This document shows, piece after piece, positions 46,132 to 55,108 of a DNA stretch of 64,000 nt; within the stretch, counting starts at the first letter, position 1; every line of letters starts with the position of its first letter. The stretch is from assembly GCF_024626525.1 (NCBI RefSeq), contig NZ_JANJGU010000012.1, forward strand, positions 57,184-121,183, in the 5' to 3' direction. Origin of the DNA: Lederbergia panacisoli. GTDB lineage: Bacteria; Bacillota; Bacilli; Bacillales; Bacillaceae_C. The notes under the pieces are model-generated. The model saw only the letters and a program-made list of their open reading frames with translations. It was not told the origin of the DNA and ran no database searches. The position numbers were made by a program, and so were the translations under genes.

Positions 46132-47421
46132 TTATTCTAGACCCAATTCTTTTCTTAATAGTTTGGCATTTTCCTTAAATGCTTCATCTACAGGACGTAT
46201 TCCATTATATGATTCTTCCAACGCTAAGCGTAAATAATCCATGTTCTTACTCCAGTGTTCTGTCGGTGAATATCCCCTAGCATCCATTAGTGCTTCAAAT
46301 ACAATTTCATTTTGTGGAGCCAACTCTTTAAAATCATTTTCCAATGATTTCAATGGTACAGCAAAACCGGTCTGCTTCGAAAAGTCTAAGGCATTTTCGG
46401 CATTAAACCAAAATTTTATTAGCTCCCATGATTCTTCAGGATGTTTAGTATTTTTGTTCATTGTTAGGAATGTCCCCAACATTAATGCTGTTTGATCACC
46501 ATTAGGTCCTTTTGGTGGTAGGGACCAACCAATATTATCGTGACCGACAGCATTAGCAAGTGTCTCAATAGTAGGAGAAGATGCAAACGACATTGCAGCT
46601 AAATCATTTTCAAAATTTGAACCTTGCAGTTGTTGTTGATGTGATGGGATTATCGCTCCATCATTAAATAAATCAACCATTTTTTTAACTAATTCAATTG
46701 ATTCTGATTCGTCAAATCGCGGATTTCCGTTTTCTTCATAAATATCTATATCCTGTCCCAATAACATTAATAAAGAAAAATAAGATTGCTCACCATTTTC
46801 AGTTTGAATATCAATTCCTGCCCTTGTTGTTTCTCCATTTTCAACAACTTTCAATTTCTTAGCATATTCAAATACCTCATCTAATGTTTGAGGTGGTTGT
46901 TCTGGATCAAGACCGACTTCTTCAAAAAAGTCTTTTCTCCATACTAAGGGGCGTACTTCTGGAAATAATAATCCATACTGTCCATCTTTATATTGACCCG
47001 CTTTTAAAATAGATTCAAAAACGTCATCTTTACCTTCCCAATTATCTTTTTCTATAAATTGATTTAAATCCATGTACTGATCTTGCATAACTGTAAAAAT
47101 TAATTGTCCATAACCCAAACCATGCACATCGGGAGCTGTTCCTCCCGCATACCCTACTGATAACTTTTGAAAGTATTCGCCCCAAGGGATTGCTTCCAAT
47201 TCAACCTTTATATTTGGATTTTCTTCTTCAAATTTATCTAAAATATCTCTTACAGCTGTTTCAACTGTACCAGTTCCAGGGAACCAAACATTTAAAGTAA
47301 CTTTTTCGTTTTCATTACTCTTTCCTTTGGATCCGGTTTCAGAAGATGGAGAACCGCATGCAGTTAATAATAGTAAGGAAAAAACTAACGAAATCAGGCA
47401 TAAACTTTTAATCTTTCTCAC
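46132..47421 (-). CDS. Extracellular sugar-binding lipoprotein
   Basis: A 429-aa family-1 binding protein. The signal peptide ends LLLLTACGSPSS (lipid-modified Cys). The ligand domain has VTLNVWFPGTGT, IPWGEYFQKLSVGYAGGTAPDV and SFASSPTIETLANAVG. It starts at GTG behind a run of six G. It heads the importer-sulfatase operon, so it probably captures a sulfated mono- or oligosaccharide outside the cell; the ligand is inferred. An ATAAC-N5-GTTAT site lies about 185-200 bases upstream. Confidence 0.9.
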   Translation of the reverse strand: MRKIKSLCLISLVFSLLLLTACGSPSSETGSKGKSNENEKVTLNVWFPGTGTVETAVRDILDKFEEENPNIKVELEAIPWGEYFQKLSVGYAGGTAPDVHGLGYGQLIFTVMQDQYMDLNQFIEKDNWEGKDDVFESILKAGQYKDGQYGLLFPEVRPLVWRKDFFEEVGLDPEQPPQTLDEVFEYAKKLKVVENGETTRAGIDIQTENGEQSYFSLLMLLGQDIDIYEENGNPRFDESESIELVKKMVDLFNDGAIIPSHQQQLQGSNFENDLAAMSFASSPTIETLANAVGHDNIGWSLPPKGPNGDQTALMLGTFLTMNKNTKHPEESWELIKFWFNAENALDFSKQTGFAVPLKSLENDFKELAPQNEIVFEALMDARGYSPTEHWSKNMDYLRLALEESYNGIRPVDEAFKENAKLLRKELGLE

Positions 47422-47605
47422 TAATCGTACCCCCCATTATGATTTGAAAGCAGTTACATAACTTTTCAAAAAAATCTATAACTCTATTACCACTCTATAC
47501 AACTTTTACCTCCTCCAATAAGCGCGAATTATTTCAATATTCATTCCTTGGAAATATCCTATCATCATAACCTGCTTTTGAGAATTACAACAATATCATA
47601 TGGTA

Positions 47606-47620
47606 TAACCAAAAGTTATA
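47606..47620. promoter_or_regulatory. Predicted LysR operator upstream of the sulfatase/ABC operon
   Basis: ATAAC-CAAAA-GTTAT is a T-N11-A type inverted repeat with the same half-sites as the one next to the LysR and TauE genes (48658-48672). It lies between the binding-protein gene and the LysR gene. Confidence 0.6.
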
Positions 47621-47678
47621 GGTATAAAGTTTGATAGAATTTGCTAACTTTTTATTCCAACTATATATAGATTTTCAG

Positions 47679-48584
47679 TCATTTCCTTTCCTTTACAAAC
47701 TGTATAAATTTCCCAAGCCCAATCTTCCTGAACCTATGATTTTTTTGAATCATATATAGATCCCTGGATAAGTTAAAATTTGAAACCTTTACCTCTCGTA
47801 ATAATCCAAATCTTAATTCTCTTTTTACTGTTTGTTTAGGAATAAAAGCAATACCTAAATCAGCTTCAACTGCACTTTTTATGGACTGGATGCTTCCGAG
47901 TTCCATAAACCAATTAATATTTTCAATAATGCCACGATCTTTCAAGGCATTTTCAATTAATCGTCTTGTGCCAGATATTTGTTCTCTCCAAATCATCTTT
48001 TCTTCGGTCAACTCCCATACATTTACTTCCTTCCTTTCCCTCCAACGGTGGCTAGGTGATGTTATTACTATTAATTCGTCTGTAGATAATTTATCAATAA
48101 TGATGTCCTGATCTATAAGCTTCTTTTCCTCTTCCAAGATTCCTTCTACCAAACCAATATCAATAATGTTATCTCTTAGTTTTGATAAAATCTCCGGAGT
48201 ATTTCCTATCGACAGATTAAATCTTATATTTTCGTGATTTTTTGTAAAGTCTCCTAATAATTCCGGTAAAGTATATTCTCCTATAGTTTGACTGGCTCCA
48301 ACATTAAGAAAAGTTTCAAGTTTGCCGTTTATATAATCCACCGCTTCTTGGGATCTTTTATAAAATTGTACGATTTCTTTTGCATAATCATATAAAGTTG
48401 CTCCTGCTTCCGTAAGAGATAATTTATTTCCCGCCCTATTAAAAAGCAATGCATTATAACGATTTTCCAACTGGCGAATCTGTTTGGTTACTGCTGGCTG
48501 AGATACATATCCAATACGTGCAGCCCCACTTATTGTCCCCTCTTCAACAACATGACAAAACATTATTAAACTTTCAATATTCAT
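47679..48584 (-). CDS. LysR-family transcriptional regulator (CysL/CysB-like group)
   Basis: A 301-aa LysR protein. The N-terminal winged helix (MNIESLIMFCHVVEEGTISGAARIGYVSQPAVTKQIRQLE) is canonical. The effector domain follows from about residue 90 (FLNVGASQTIGEYTLPELLGDF). Relatives of this type in Bacilli often control sulfur metabolism, which would suit a sulfatase cluster. It is divergent from the TauE/SafE exporter gene, and paired operator-like sites lie on both of its sides. The effector is unknown; sulfate, sulfite or a sulfated sugar would be the first guesses. Confidence 0.9.
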   Translation of the reverse strand: MNIESLIMFCHVVEEGTISGAARIGYVSQPAVTKQIRQLENRYNALLFNRAGNKLSLTEAGATLYDYAKEIVQFYKRSQEAVDYINGKLETFLNVGASQTIGEYTLPELLGDFTKNHENIRFNLSIGNTPEILSKLRDNIIDIGLVEGILEEEKKLIDQDIIIDKLSTDELIVITSPSHRWRERKEVNVWELTEEKMIWREQISGTRRLIENALKDRGIIENINWFMELGSIQSIKSAVEADLGIAFIPKQTVKRELRFGLLREVKVSNFNLSRDLYMIQKNHRFRKIGLGKFIQFVKERK

Positions 48585-48657
48585 ACTATCTCTCCTGATA
48601 ATTTAATATATTTCATATTATCACGAATATTTAGAAATTAGTAATCAATAATTTATT

Positions 48658-48672
48658 ATAACTTTAAGTTAT
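48658..48672. promoter_or_regulatory. Predicted LysR operator between lysR and tauE genes
   Basis: ATAACTT-T-AAGTTAT is a perfect 15-bp palindrome of the T-N11-A type, located in the divergent intergenic region. It shares ATAAC-N5-GTTAT with the site at 47606-47620. Confidence 0.65.
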
Positions 48673-48752
48673 AGACCATGCATTTATTTAAATTTACCCT
48701 TGTTAATTTACATGCTACTTTAAGTTTAGATTAATTTTACCGGGAGGACAGT

Positions 48753-49550
48753 ATGCTACATGCTTTTTTAATTTTCATCATTGCACTTTTAACCGGAACC
48801 TTTGGCGTTATTATAGGTGCTGGAGGAGGATTTATATTTGTTCCTGCTTTACTACTTTTTTTTAATATGTCACCCGTTGTTGCAGCTGGTACAGGGATTG
48901 TAGTTGTAATGATAAATTCTTTATCAGGGATTATTGGATATGCAAAACAACATAGAATAAATTATAAATTGGGAATTGTTTTAGCAGTAGGAGCAACCCC
49001 AGGTACATTTATAGGGATATGGTTCAATCGAACAAGTCCGTCACAAATTTTTTATTTAATTTTTTCAATAATGATTCTTGCTTTAGGATTATTTATATTA
49101 TTTAAAAAAGCTCCGGAAGAAAATCTTGAAATAAAAGCAGAAATAGCTGCTTCACTAGATGATTATTCTAGTGATTCGGACCTTTTTAAACAATTTAAAT
49201 TTTATACATTTTTAATAGTTGGCTTACTATTAGGTGTGGTTTCAGGTTATCTGGGTATTGGTGGAGGTTGGTTGCTTGTACCAATATTGATATACATATT
49301 TGGAGTACTACCGCATAACGCAACTGCTACCTCTCTCTTTTCACTTTGTTTGTACTCCACAATCGGAGTTATGATCCAAATAAATTATGGCAATATTGAT
49401 TGGGCAGTTGTATTGTGGGGAGGTATAGGGGTATTATTTGGAGCCCAGCTTGGTGTTATATTATCCAAAAAACTATCCGGTAAATGGATCGTTAAAATGC
49501 TTTCCGTTATATTAATTGTGGTTGGCATTCAATTACTTTTTATTCATTAA
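48753..49550 (+). CDS. TauE/SafE-family sulfite/sulfonate exporter
   Basis: A 265-aa membrane protein with about eight TM helices in two repeats. The hallmark glycine-rich loops occur in both halves: GAGGGFIFVPALLLFFNMSP (about 22-41) and GIGGGWLLVPILIYIFGVLPHNA (about 172-194). Family members export sulfite, sulfoacetate or related anions. Beside two sulfatases, it could dispose of sulfur released from the imported sugar. It is divergent from the LysR gene, sharing the operator region. A terminator follows at 49704. Confidence 0.88.
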   Translation: MLHAFLIFIIALLTGTFGVIIGAGGGFIFVPALLLFFNMSPVVAAGTGIVVVMINSLSGIIGYAKQHRINYKLGIVLAVGATPGTFIGIWFNRTSPSQIFYLIFSIMILALGLFILFKKAPEENLEIKAEIAASLDDYSSDSDLFKQFKFYTFLIVGLLLGVVSGYLGIGGGWLLVPILIYIFGVLPHNATATSLFSLCLYSTIGVMIQINYGNIDWAVVLWGGIGVLFGAQLGVILSKKLSGKWIVKMLSVILIVVGIQLLFIH

Positions 49551-49703
49551 TTTTCAATTTAGCAGGAACCATGCAACCCCAAACGAACACTTACTAACGA
49601 ATTATTCATGATGAAACCGCTAAGTTCAGCTTGGAGAGTGATGAAGTGAAGCGGTTGGATCTTCGGATTAGTTAAGTAGATTAAAAAAGTATGATCAAAA
49701 AAT

Positions 49704-49724
49704 CCCACCTTCTTAATAGGTGGG
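49704..49724 (+). terminator. Terminator after the TauE/SafE gene
   Basis: CCCACCT / AGGTGGG, 7-bp stem with an A run before and TACTTT after, about 150 bases beyond the stop codon. Confidence 0.65.
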
Positions 49725-49815
49725 TACTTTGCTATTATTTACTATTTCCTTTAACTGAAAAAAGTGCTTTTATAAGTATAAAATTAATCTAAATGATATC
49801 GATCATGCGTCTTTC

Positions 49816-50058
49816 TCAACCGGCATGAGAATGTATCGGCGTCACTAAGTGGACAGCATCATACTTACCAGAGTTTAGAACTTGATCAAGACTAGTAAAA
49901 CGTTCATCAAATCCATATTTATCTCCATATTCATTCAGCAGAGTCTCATTAGTGTCGCAGATGCCTACCTCTTCCACATCGAGATGTAATTGGAAGATTG
50001 GTGCAAATTGCCCTCCAAATTGTAAACCGATAACAGCTATTTTAACTTTTTTGCCCAA
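49816..50058 (-). pseudogene. 5' remnant of a Gfo/Idh/MocA oxidoreductase gene
   Basis: Only the first 80 residues of a normally 340-370-aa dehydrogenase remain. It starts KVKIAVIGLQFGGQFAPIFQ and ends VHLVTPIHSHAG, just before the place where the EKP motif should appear. It is related to the complete gene at 51.3 kb (same VIGLGFG.EF.PI.Q start and NTPIHLHA). It still has a TTG start with GGGAGGG upstream. Without the active site it cannot be a working dehydrogenase. Confidence 0.8.
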
Positions 50059-50211
50059 TAAACTTTCCCTCCCAGCATCTTCTATAGTTTATACATCTAT
50101 CGAAATACTCATTTGTTCATAAGTCTTTTTTTCTGATACGAAAGACCTATATCATAATCAGTTTTGTGCCATTCCCCAACATAGTTTCCTATTTTGGTTG
50201 AATCTCATTTC

Positions 50212-51231
50212 TTATAGCGGCAAAAATTGTTCTGCTAATTTTTCTGCCCATAGTTTATTGGCATCAATAGTTCGCCCTGCGTTATGTGGTGTATGAACTA
50301 CATTATGTCTGCCGAGTAAGGGATCAGTAAGTGGTAGTGGTTCAATATCAAAAACGTCCGCGGCTAAACTTAATTCATCAGCCAATACCCTTTCCCTTAA
50401 AGTTGGCACATCACATACTCCTGCCCTAGTAGCAAGTATGACTAAACAACCTTTTGGCAATGCCCGTATATGATCTGCAGTAATTAATCCTTCGGTAGAT
50501 TTAGTCAAAGGCACCATAGGAGCGAAAATTTCTGCATCTTTTACTAGTTCTTCTAAGTGCCATTCTTTCCGCGAACCTGAACGATGGAAACTCGGTTCAC
50601 TTGCATAAGGATCCCAACTAGCGACATCAGCCCCCAAAAAGTTTACAAAACTTGCATAGCGACTGGCAATATTTCCTGCACCAACTATACGCACTCTTTT
50701 ACCTTGAATAGTACCATTAGAAAAATTAGGGTTATCTCCAAATTGATGTCCTCTAGCACCAGGACGTCCTCTATTTTCAGGGGCGTCATAGTCCCATGAA
50801 TCTAGGTTTGTAATTATTTCATGGTGTGTTTGCGGGATCCGTCTTAACCCACAAATGGTTAATCCAAGTGCAAATTCCGAAACTGACTGTCCCCAGAATC
50901 CCTCACTAGGCTGATTATAAATGCGTACTCCTTTTTGCTCGAGTTGTTCCTTGCACACATCTGATAATTCACTGCCATACCCGTGTGTAATTACAGCCTC
51001 TTTTAAAGAGCTAAACAGTTGGATATCATTGCTCGTTACTGGAACACATAGAGAAATCAAACGTGTAACACTGTCTGGATTTGGAGCAATTTCCCCTATA
51101 CTTCGTTCATCATTATCATTTAAACGGTAAAACTCAACTTCTCCTTGCCTTTCCATTACTTTGCGAAAATGATCAGCTGCAAAGGGCCATACTGCATCAA
51201 AGTCTGGATGTACAACAAATACGGTTCTCAT
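50212..51231 (-). CDS. D-isomer 2-hydroxyacid dehydrogenase family protein, diverged
   Basis: A 339-aa NAD-binding dehydrogenase. The nucleotide motif VRIVGAGNIASRYASF (about 178-193) replaces the usual GxGxxG by GAGNIA. The catalytic positions read LATRAGVCDV (Arg), FDIEPLP (Glu) and HTPHNAGRT (His), so the triad is kept. It likely reduces or oxidises a sugar-derived 2-keto or 2-hydroxy acid. Its ATG follows GGAGGGG. It is co-directional with the Gfo/Idh gene upstream, with a cre-like site in between. Confidence 0.82.
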   Translation of the reverse strand: MRTVFVVHPDFDAVWPFAADHFRKVMERQGEVEFYRLNDNDERSIGEIAPNPDSVTRLISLCVPVTSNDIQLFSSLKEAVITHGYGSELSDVCKEQLEQKGVRIYNQPSEGFWGQSVSEFALGLTICGLRRIPQTHHEIITNLDSWDYDAPENRGRPGARGHQFGDNPNFSNGTIQGKRVRIVGAGNIASRYASFVNFLGADVASWDPYASEPSFHRSGSRKEWHLEELVKDAEIFAPMVPLTKSTEGLITADHIRALPKGCLVILATRAGVCDVPTLRERVLADELSLAADVFDIEPLPLTDPLLGRHNVVHTPHNAGRTIDANKLWAEKLAEQFLPL

Positions 51232-51248
51232 AATACCCCTCCCCTTTT

Positions 51249-51264
51249 TTGTAAACGCTTATAC
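51249..51264. promoter_or_regulatory. Probable cre (CcpA) site
   Basis: TTGTAAACGCTTATAC fits the cre consensus WTGNAARCGNWWNCA except at the last position. It lies 18 bases upstream of the hydroxyacid dehydrogenase start, between two co-directional genes. Confidence 0.6.
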
Positions 51265-51329
51265 TTTTTTGATCATTACTTCCAAATCCCACCGCCGAAT
51301 GTTCTTCATTCATGCTAAATTGCAACGGT

Positions 51330-52439
51330 TTATTTAAACACAGGCAACGGAATGTGCTTGCCATTCATCATTGCAGATTCATGTGCACAGAGCCCAGCGC
51401 TAGTCCAGTTTGCAGATGTATATACATCAGGAAAAGGAGAGCGATTTTCAATAATACTCATAACAAATTCGTGTGCGAGATGCGGATGGGATCCTCCATG
51501 GCCTCCTCCTTGTGTAAAAGATAAATGCTGATTACCCTTTGAATCGTATACACCCTCTGTTGTGAATCGTTGTATGGATTCCGGCAATAAGTATGCATAA
51601 TCAGGCACATTTACACGTTTGCCATCTTCACCAATGAAAACGATAGGATTTTCACTCAACAATTGTTGCCATTCAAAACTTGCCTTCTCGCCATAAACAT
51701 CAAAACTCTCAATATACTCTCTAGATGTTTCAAAAAGAGATCTAGTAACTTCCATCGCCAAATTAGAATTTCGTATTTTAAATAAAGCCGTTTCAACTGC
51801 GAATGGAGATCCGTATTTTTCTGTTAGGTTTTCCGCTATTTGTCCGGAACCAAAACAGGATACATATTCTGCCTCATTTTCAGCAAGAGCTAATAAGGGT
51901 GAGATTGCATGTGTGGCATAATGCATAGGAGGCAACCCTTCCCAATAACCTGGCCACCCCGCCATCTCCTGTTGATGCTTTCCTCTTAAAAATTGGATTC
52001 TTCCGAGTTTGCCAGTATCCCTTAACTCTTTTACATATAAAAATTCCCTTGTATATACCGCAGTCTCCATCATCATATATTTTTTCCCCGAAGCTTGCTG
52101 CGCCTCAACAATTTGCCGACATTCTTCAATTGTCGTAGCCATCGGAACTGTACACGCTACATGTTTGCCGGCCTTTAGCGCAGCAATACTTTGCTTAGCA
52201 TGCAAATGGATGGGAGTATTTATATGAACAGCATCTATTTGATCATCTTCCAATAATTCCTCAAAACTGGTATAACGTTTTTCAATATTAAAGTAGTCTC
52301 CAATTTTGTTTAAATTTTCTTCATTTCTTTGGCAAATTGCATACATTACAGTATTAGGATGGTTTTGATAAATAGGAATAAACTCAGCTCCGAATCCTAA
52401 ACCAACGATTGCTATGTTTATCTTTTTTTCGTTCACCAC
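51330..52439 (-). CDS. Gfo/Idh/MocA-family oxidoreductase
   Basis: A 369-aa dehydrogenase. The Rossmann start is INIAIVGLGFGAEFIPIYQ. CTVPMATT stands where most members have EKP, so the conserved Lys is absent at that position. The C-terminal domain contains MHYATHAISPLLALAE with the expected His. Replacement of the Lys hints at altered chemistry or a non-redox role. It starts at GTG and is divergent from the XylR-like regulator. The 80-codon remnant at 49.8 kb is a relative. Confidence 0.8.
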   Translation of the reverse strand: MVNEKKINIAIVGLGFGAEFIPIYQNHPNTVMYAICQRNEENLNKIGDYFNIEKRYTSFEELLEDDQIDAVHINTPIHLHAKQSIAALKAGKHVACTVPMATTIEECRQIVEAQQASGKKYMMMETAVYTREFLYVKELRDTGKLGRIQFLRGKHQQEMAGWPGYWEGLPPMHYATHAISPLLALAENEAEYVSCFGSGQIAENLTEKYGSPFAVETALFKIRNSNLAMEVTRSLFETSREYIESFDVYGEKASFEWQQLLSENPIVFIGEDGKRVNVPDYAYLLPESIQRFTTEGVYDSKGNQHLSFTQGGGHGGSHPHLAHEFVMSIIENRSPFPDVYTSANWTSAGLCAHESAMMNGKHIPLPVFK

Positions 52440-52824
52440 ATCACATTCCTCCTAAAAAACAGTTTCTTTTTATAATTCCAAGATATCGTTGACGAACAAT
52501 CAATTTATTCTTTTTTCACTTACTCGTAGCACTAAAAAATCAGTCGCTAATCCATAATTTGAAAATGACCAGTAAGATAAGGGAAGATAACTCCATTATT
52601 CATATGTTTTTTTACAATCCTACTCACCTTTCCTTTCCACTACTATTTGAAATATTCTAAAATCATCTTTACTTCAGAGTATATCCGATGTTTTTTTGTT
52701 AGTCTATGAGATTTCTTATATTATAAATTGAGTTTTTTTACATTGCTTAAGATATTGAAACCCTTATTTATTACTGATATATTCAATATAATTGATACAG
52801 CAAACATAATATCGAAAGAGGGAT
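52440..52824. other. Divergent intergenic region, no gene seen
   Basis: This 385-bp AT-rich region between the Gfo/Idh gene (minus) and the XylR-like regulator (plus) must hold both promoters. I could not pick out a clear operator or promoter pair. Confidence 0.6.
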
Positions 52825-54006
52825 TTGAAAAATTTGACGAAGGTTAATTATTTTTCTAACTTTAAAAATCGAAAACAAGTCGCTTTAATCATTGAAACTT
52901 CAAATGAATATGCCCGAGGATTATTATTTGGAATTAGAAAATATATTCGTGAAAACAGGGGATGGTCTGTCTATTTAGGAGAATACGGGAGGTCCAATAC
53001 AGATTTAACTTGGCTGCTCAACTGGGAAGGCGATGGAATAATAGCACGTATAGAAAATGAACATATTGCCGACTATATTTCAAAAATTAATCTACCAACC
53101 GTAGACTTGAGCGCTGCGCGATTACTTCCCAATTTACCCTTTGTAGAAACTAATGATGAGTCTTTTGCCCAATTGGCTGCTGATCATTTAATAGAGAGAG
53201 GTTTCAAATACTTTGGTTTTTGTGGAAATTCCAGATATAGCTGGTCAGATCAGCGTAGTTTACACTTTAAAGAATACATACAAGATTTAGGATTTCCATG
53301 TTATACGTTTGACTCGTATTCCCATCAGGATAAATTTCGATATGTAGAGAGAAAAGAGATGGCGCATTGGGTCAAAACTCTTCCAAAACCAATTGGCATC
53401 ATGTCTTGTTTTGACTCGCAAGGCCAGCAATTACTAGAAGCTTGTCGAATTGCAAAAGTTTCAGTTCCCGATGAGGTTGCCGTAATCGGTGTAGATAATG
53501 ATGAACTCCTTTGTGAGTTAGCTCAGCCCCCATTATCTAGCGTTATCCCAAACTCATTAAAAACAGGATATCAAGCAGCATTCCTGTTAGATCAAATGAT
53601 GAATGGAAAAAATTTCGAAAACAAAAAGTATCTAATTGAGCCATTGGGAATCAAAACACGCCAGTCAACTGATGTCTTGGCGATTAATGACAAAGTTATT
53701 GCAGACGCCCTTAATTTTATTCGCAACCATGCTTGTGATGGTATAACAGTGCAAGATTTATTAGAGGTTACCCCACTTTCACGGAGAATCTTTGAAGACA
53801 GGTTTCGAAAAATAGTTGGGAGAACACCGCACGAAGAAATAATATCCGTTAGACTTAAATTCGTTAAACAACTTTTAACGGAGACAGATTTACCATTGTA
53901 TGAAATTGCTGAAAGGGCAGGTTTTAAACATACAGAATATTTAAGTGTTGTATTTAAGAGGGAATTAAATATGTCTCCAAGTGAGTACAGAAGTAAGTCA
54001 AAGTAA
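52825..54006 (+). CDS. XylR-like regulator: LacI-type sugar-binding domain plus AraC DNA-binding domain
   Basis: A 393-aa hybrid regulator. Residues 20-280 form a LacI/periplasmic-binding-like sensor (QVALIIETSNEYARGLLFGIRKYI; FVETNDESFAQLAADHLIERGFKYFGFCG; VAVIGVDNDELLCELAQPPLSSV). Residues 290-390 form an AraC helix-turn-helix pair ending MSPSEYRSK. The layout is that of E. coli XylR, which activates sugar genes. It starts at TTG (52825 or 52834; AGAGGG is close to both). It is divergent from the Gfo/Idh and hydroxyacid dehydrogenase genes, its likely targets. Confidence 0.88.
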   Translation: MKNLTKVNYFSNFKNRKQVALIIETSNEYARGLLFGIRKYIRENRGWSVYLGEYGRSNTDLTWLLNWEGDGIIARIENEHIADYISKINLPTVDLSAARLLPNLPFVETNDESFAQLAADHLIERGFKYFGFCGNSRYSWSDQRSLHFKEYIQDLGFPCYTFDSYSHQDKFRYVERKEMAHWVKTLPKPIGIMSCFDSQGQQLLEACRIAKVSVPDEVAVIGVDNDELLCELAQPPLSSVIPNSLKTGYQAAFLLDQMMNGKNFENKKYLIEPLGIKTRQSTDVLAINDKVIADALNFIRNHACDGITVQDLLEVTPLSRRIFEDRFRKIVGRTPHEEIISVRLKFVKQLLTETDLPLYEIAERAGFKHTEYLSVVFKRELNMSPSEYRSKSK

Positions 54007-54236
54007 CAGAACTCATTTTTCTAGATTAAATATCAAAGGAAGAAACTATAAATATCCCAATTTATTTGATAGAACAATTATGAAATGTATCGGATATTTA
54101 GTTTTATCCAAAAAAAACGAATCTGATTTCGCTGCTAAAATAAAATAGTTCGAATCATGGCGAAAACGTAATTTTATTCAATAATTCTTGTGATTCTATC
54201 TTCATATGAAAGTTAAACTAAAAGAATATAAAAAAT

Positions 54237-54288
54237 AAGCACGTTATTTCCGAATCACCTTATAACAGGATTCTAGAATAACGTGCTT
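54237..54288. terminator. Terminator of the Pro/Lys-rich protein gene (duplicated at 40.4 kb)
   Basis: AAGCACGTTATT / AATAACGTGCTT, a perfect 12-bp stem with a 28-base loop. The same structure, slightly diverged, is found at 40391-40446 beside the truncated gene copy. Confidence 0.8.
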
Positions 54289-54310
54289 ACTCCAAGCTCA
54301 ACTAAGTTCT

Positions 54311-55108
54311 TTACGGCCCTTCTTTGCTTTCAACATCTTCCTTACTATCATCCGTTGGCGGGTTCTCAGGCTCTTTAGGTTTGACAGGATCTTGTTCACC
54401 TTGTTCATCTGAAACTGGTGGTTTAGTTGATTCAGGTGGTTCGGTTGACTCTGGTGGTTTCGGCTCCTTTGGCTCTTCTACCTTTGGCTTTTCGGTCTTA
54501 GGCTTTTCCGTTTTGTCTTTATTATCTGTGACTGGTTTTTTATCAGCATTCTCTTCCTTTGACTTGCCTTTTGGCTTTTCATTATTCGTTTTCGGCTTTT
54601 CCGTTTTCGGGCTTGTTTTGGCCGGATTTGTTTTTACTGGATTCGTTCCTTCTGGTTGTGTAGTTCCAGGTTTTTTAGCGGTGTCAGTTTTGCTCTCGGA
54701 AACAGACTTGTTAGGGATGCTAGTCTCATGTTGATTATTCGGTGTTGGCGTATAAGTAGATTGTTGGGTATTTTGAGTGACATTAACCTCTTCTTCCGTC
54801 TGTGTGTTAAGTGAATCATCTGCTTGTGCCGTTATTTCTTCTTCACTCACTTCATCCAGATTTTCATCAATTTCCACTTCTTCTTCATCCTCAACCGCTT
54901 CAAGTTCCTCATTCGAAGCAGTAGAAGCTCCCTTTAACTCTACATCACTTTGTATCTCTTGATGTATTTCTATTTCCTCGCCAACTTGCGCATATTCATC
55001 ACTTTCAAACATCGAGACACTCTTTTTCCAGTAAAGATTACCACCCACTAAAAAGGCAATTCCCAAAGCTATAAACGATAAAACAAATACAGTGCCTTTT
55101 TTCGGCAT
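54311..55108 (-). CDS. Membrane-anchored Pro/Lys/Glu-rich low-complexity protein
   Basis: A 265-aa protein of unknown function. One N-terminal TM helix (about 6-26, VFVLSFIALGIAFLVGGNLYW) anchors it with the bulk outside. An acidic segment (70-105, EDEEEVEIDENLDEVSEEE) comes next. A Thr/Asn-rich region and a long Lys-Pro-Glu-Thr-rich tail with repeats such as EKPKTEKPK and PPEST follow. The tail resembles wall-spanning linkers. A truncated copy of the 3' third lies at 40.4 kb. I do not recognise a family. Confidence 0.7.
   Translation of the reverse strand: MPKKGTVFVLSFIALGIAFLVGGNLYWKKSVSMFESDEYAQVGEEIEIHQEIQSDVELKGASTASNEELEAVEDEEEVEIDENLDEVSEEEITAQADDSLNTQTEEEVNVTQNTQQSTYTPTPNNQHETSIPNKSVSESKTDTAKKPGTTQPEGTNPVKTNPAKTSPKTEKPKTNNEKPKGKSKEENADKKPVTDNKDKTEKPKTEKPKVEEPKEPKPPESTEPPESTKPPVSDEQGEQDPVKPKEPENPPTDDSKEDVESKEGP

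Noticed and set aside
54324..54734. 136-codon frame opposite the Pro/Lys-rich gene
   Set aside because: It is a Ser/Gly/Phe-rich antisense shadow of repetitive codons in the real gene.
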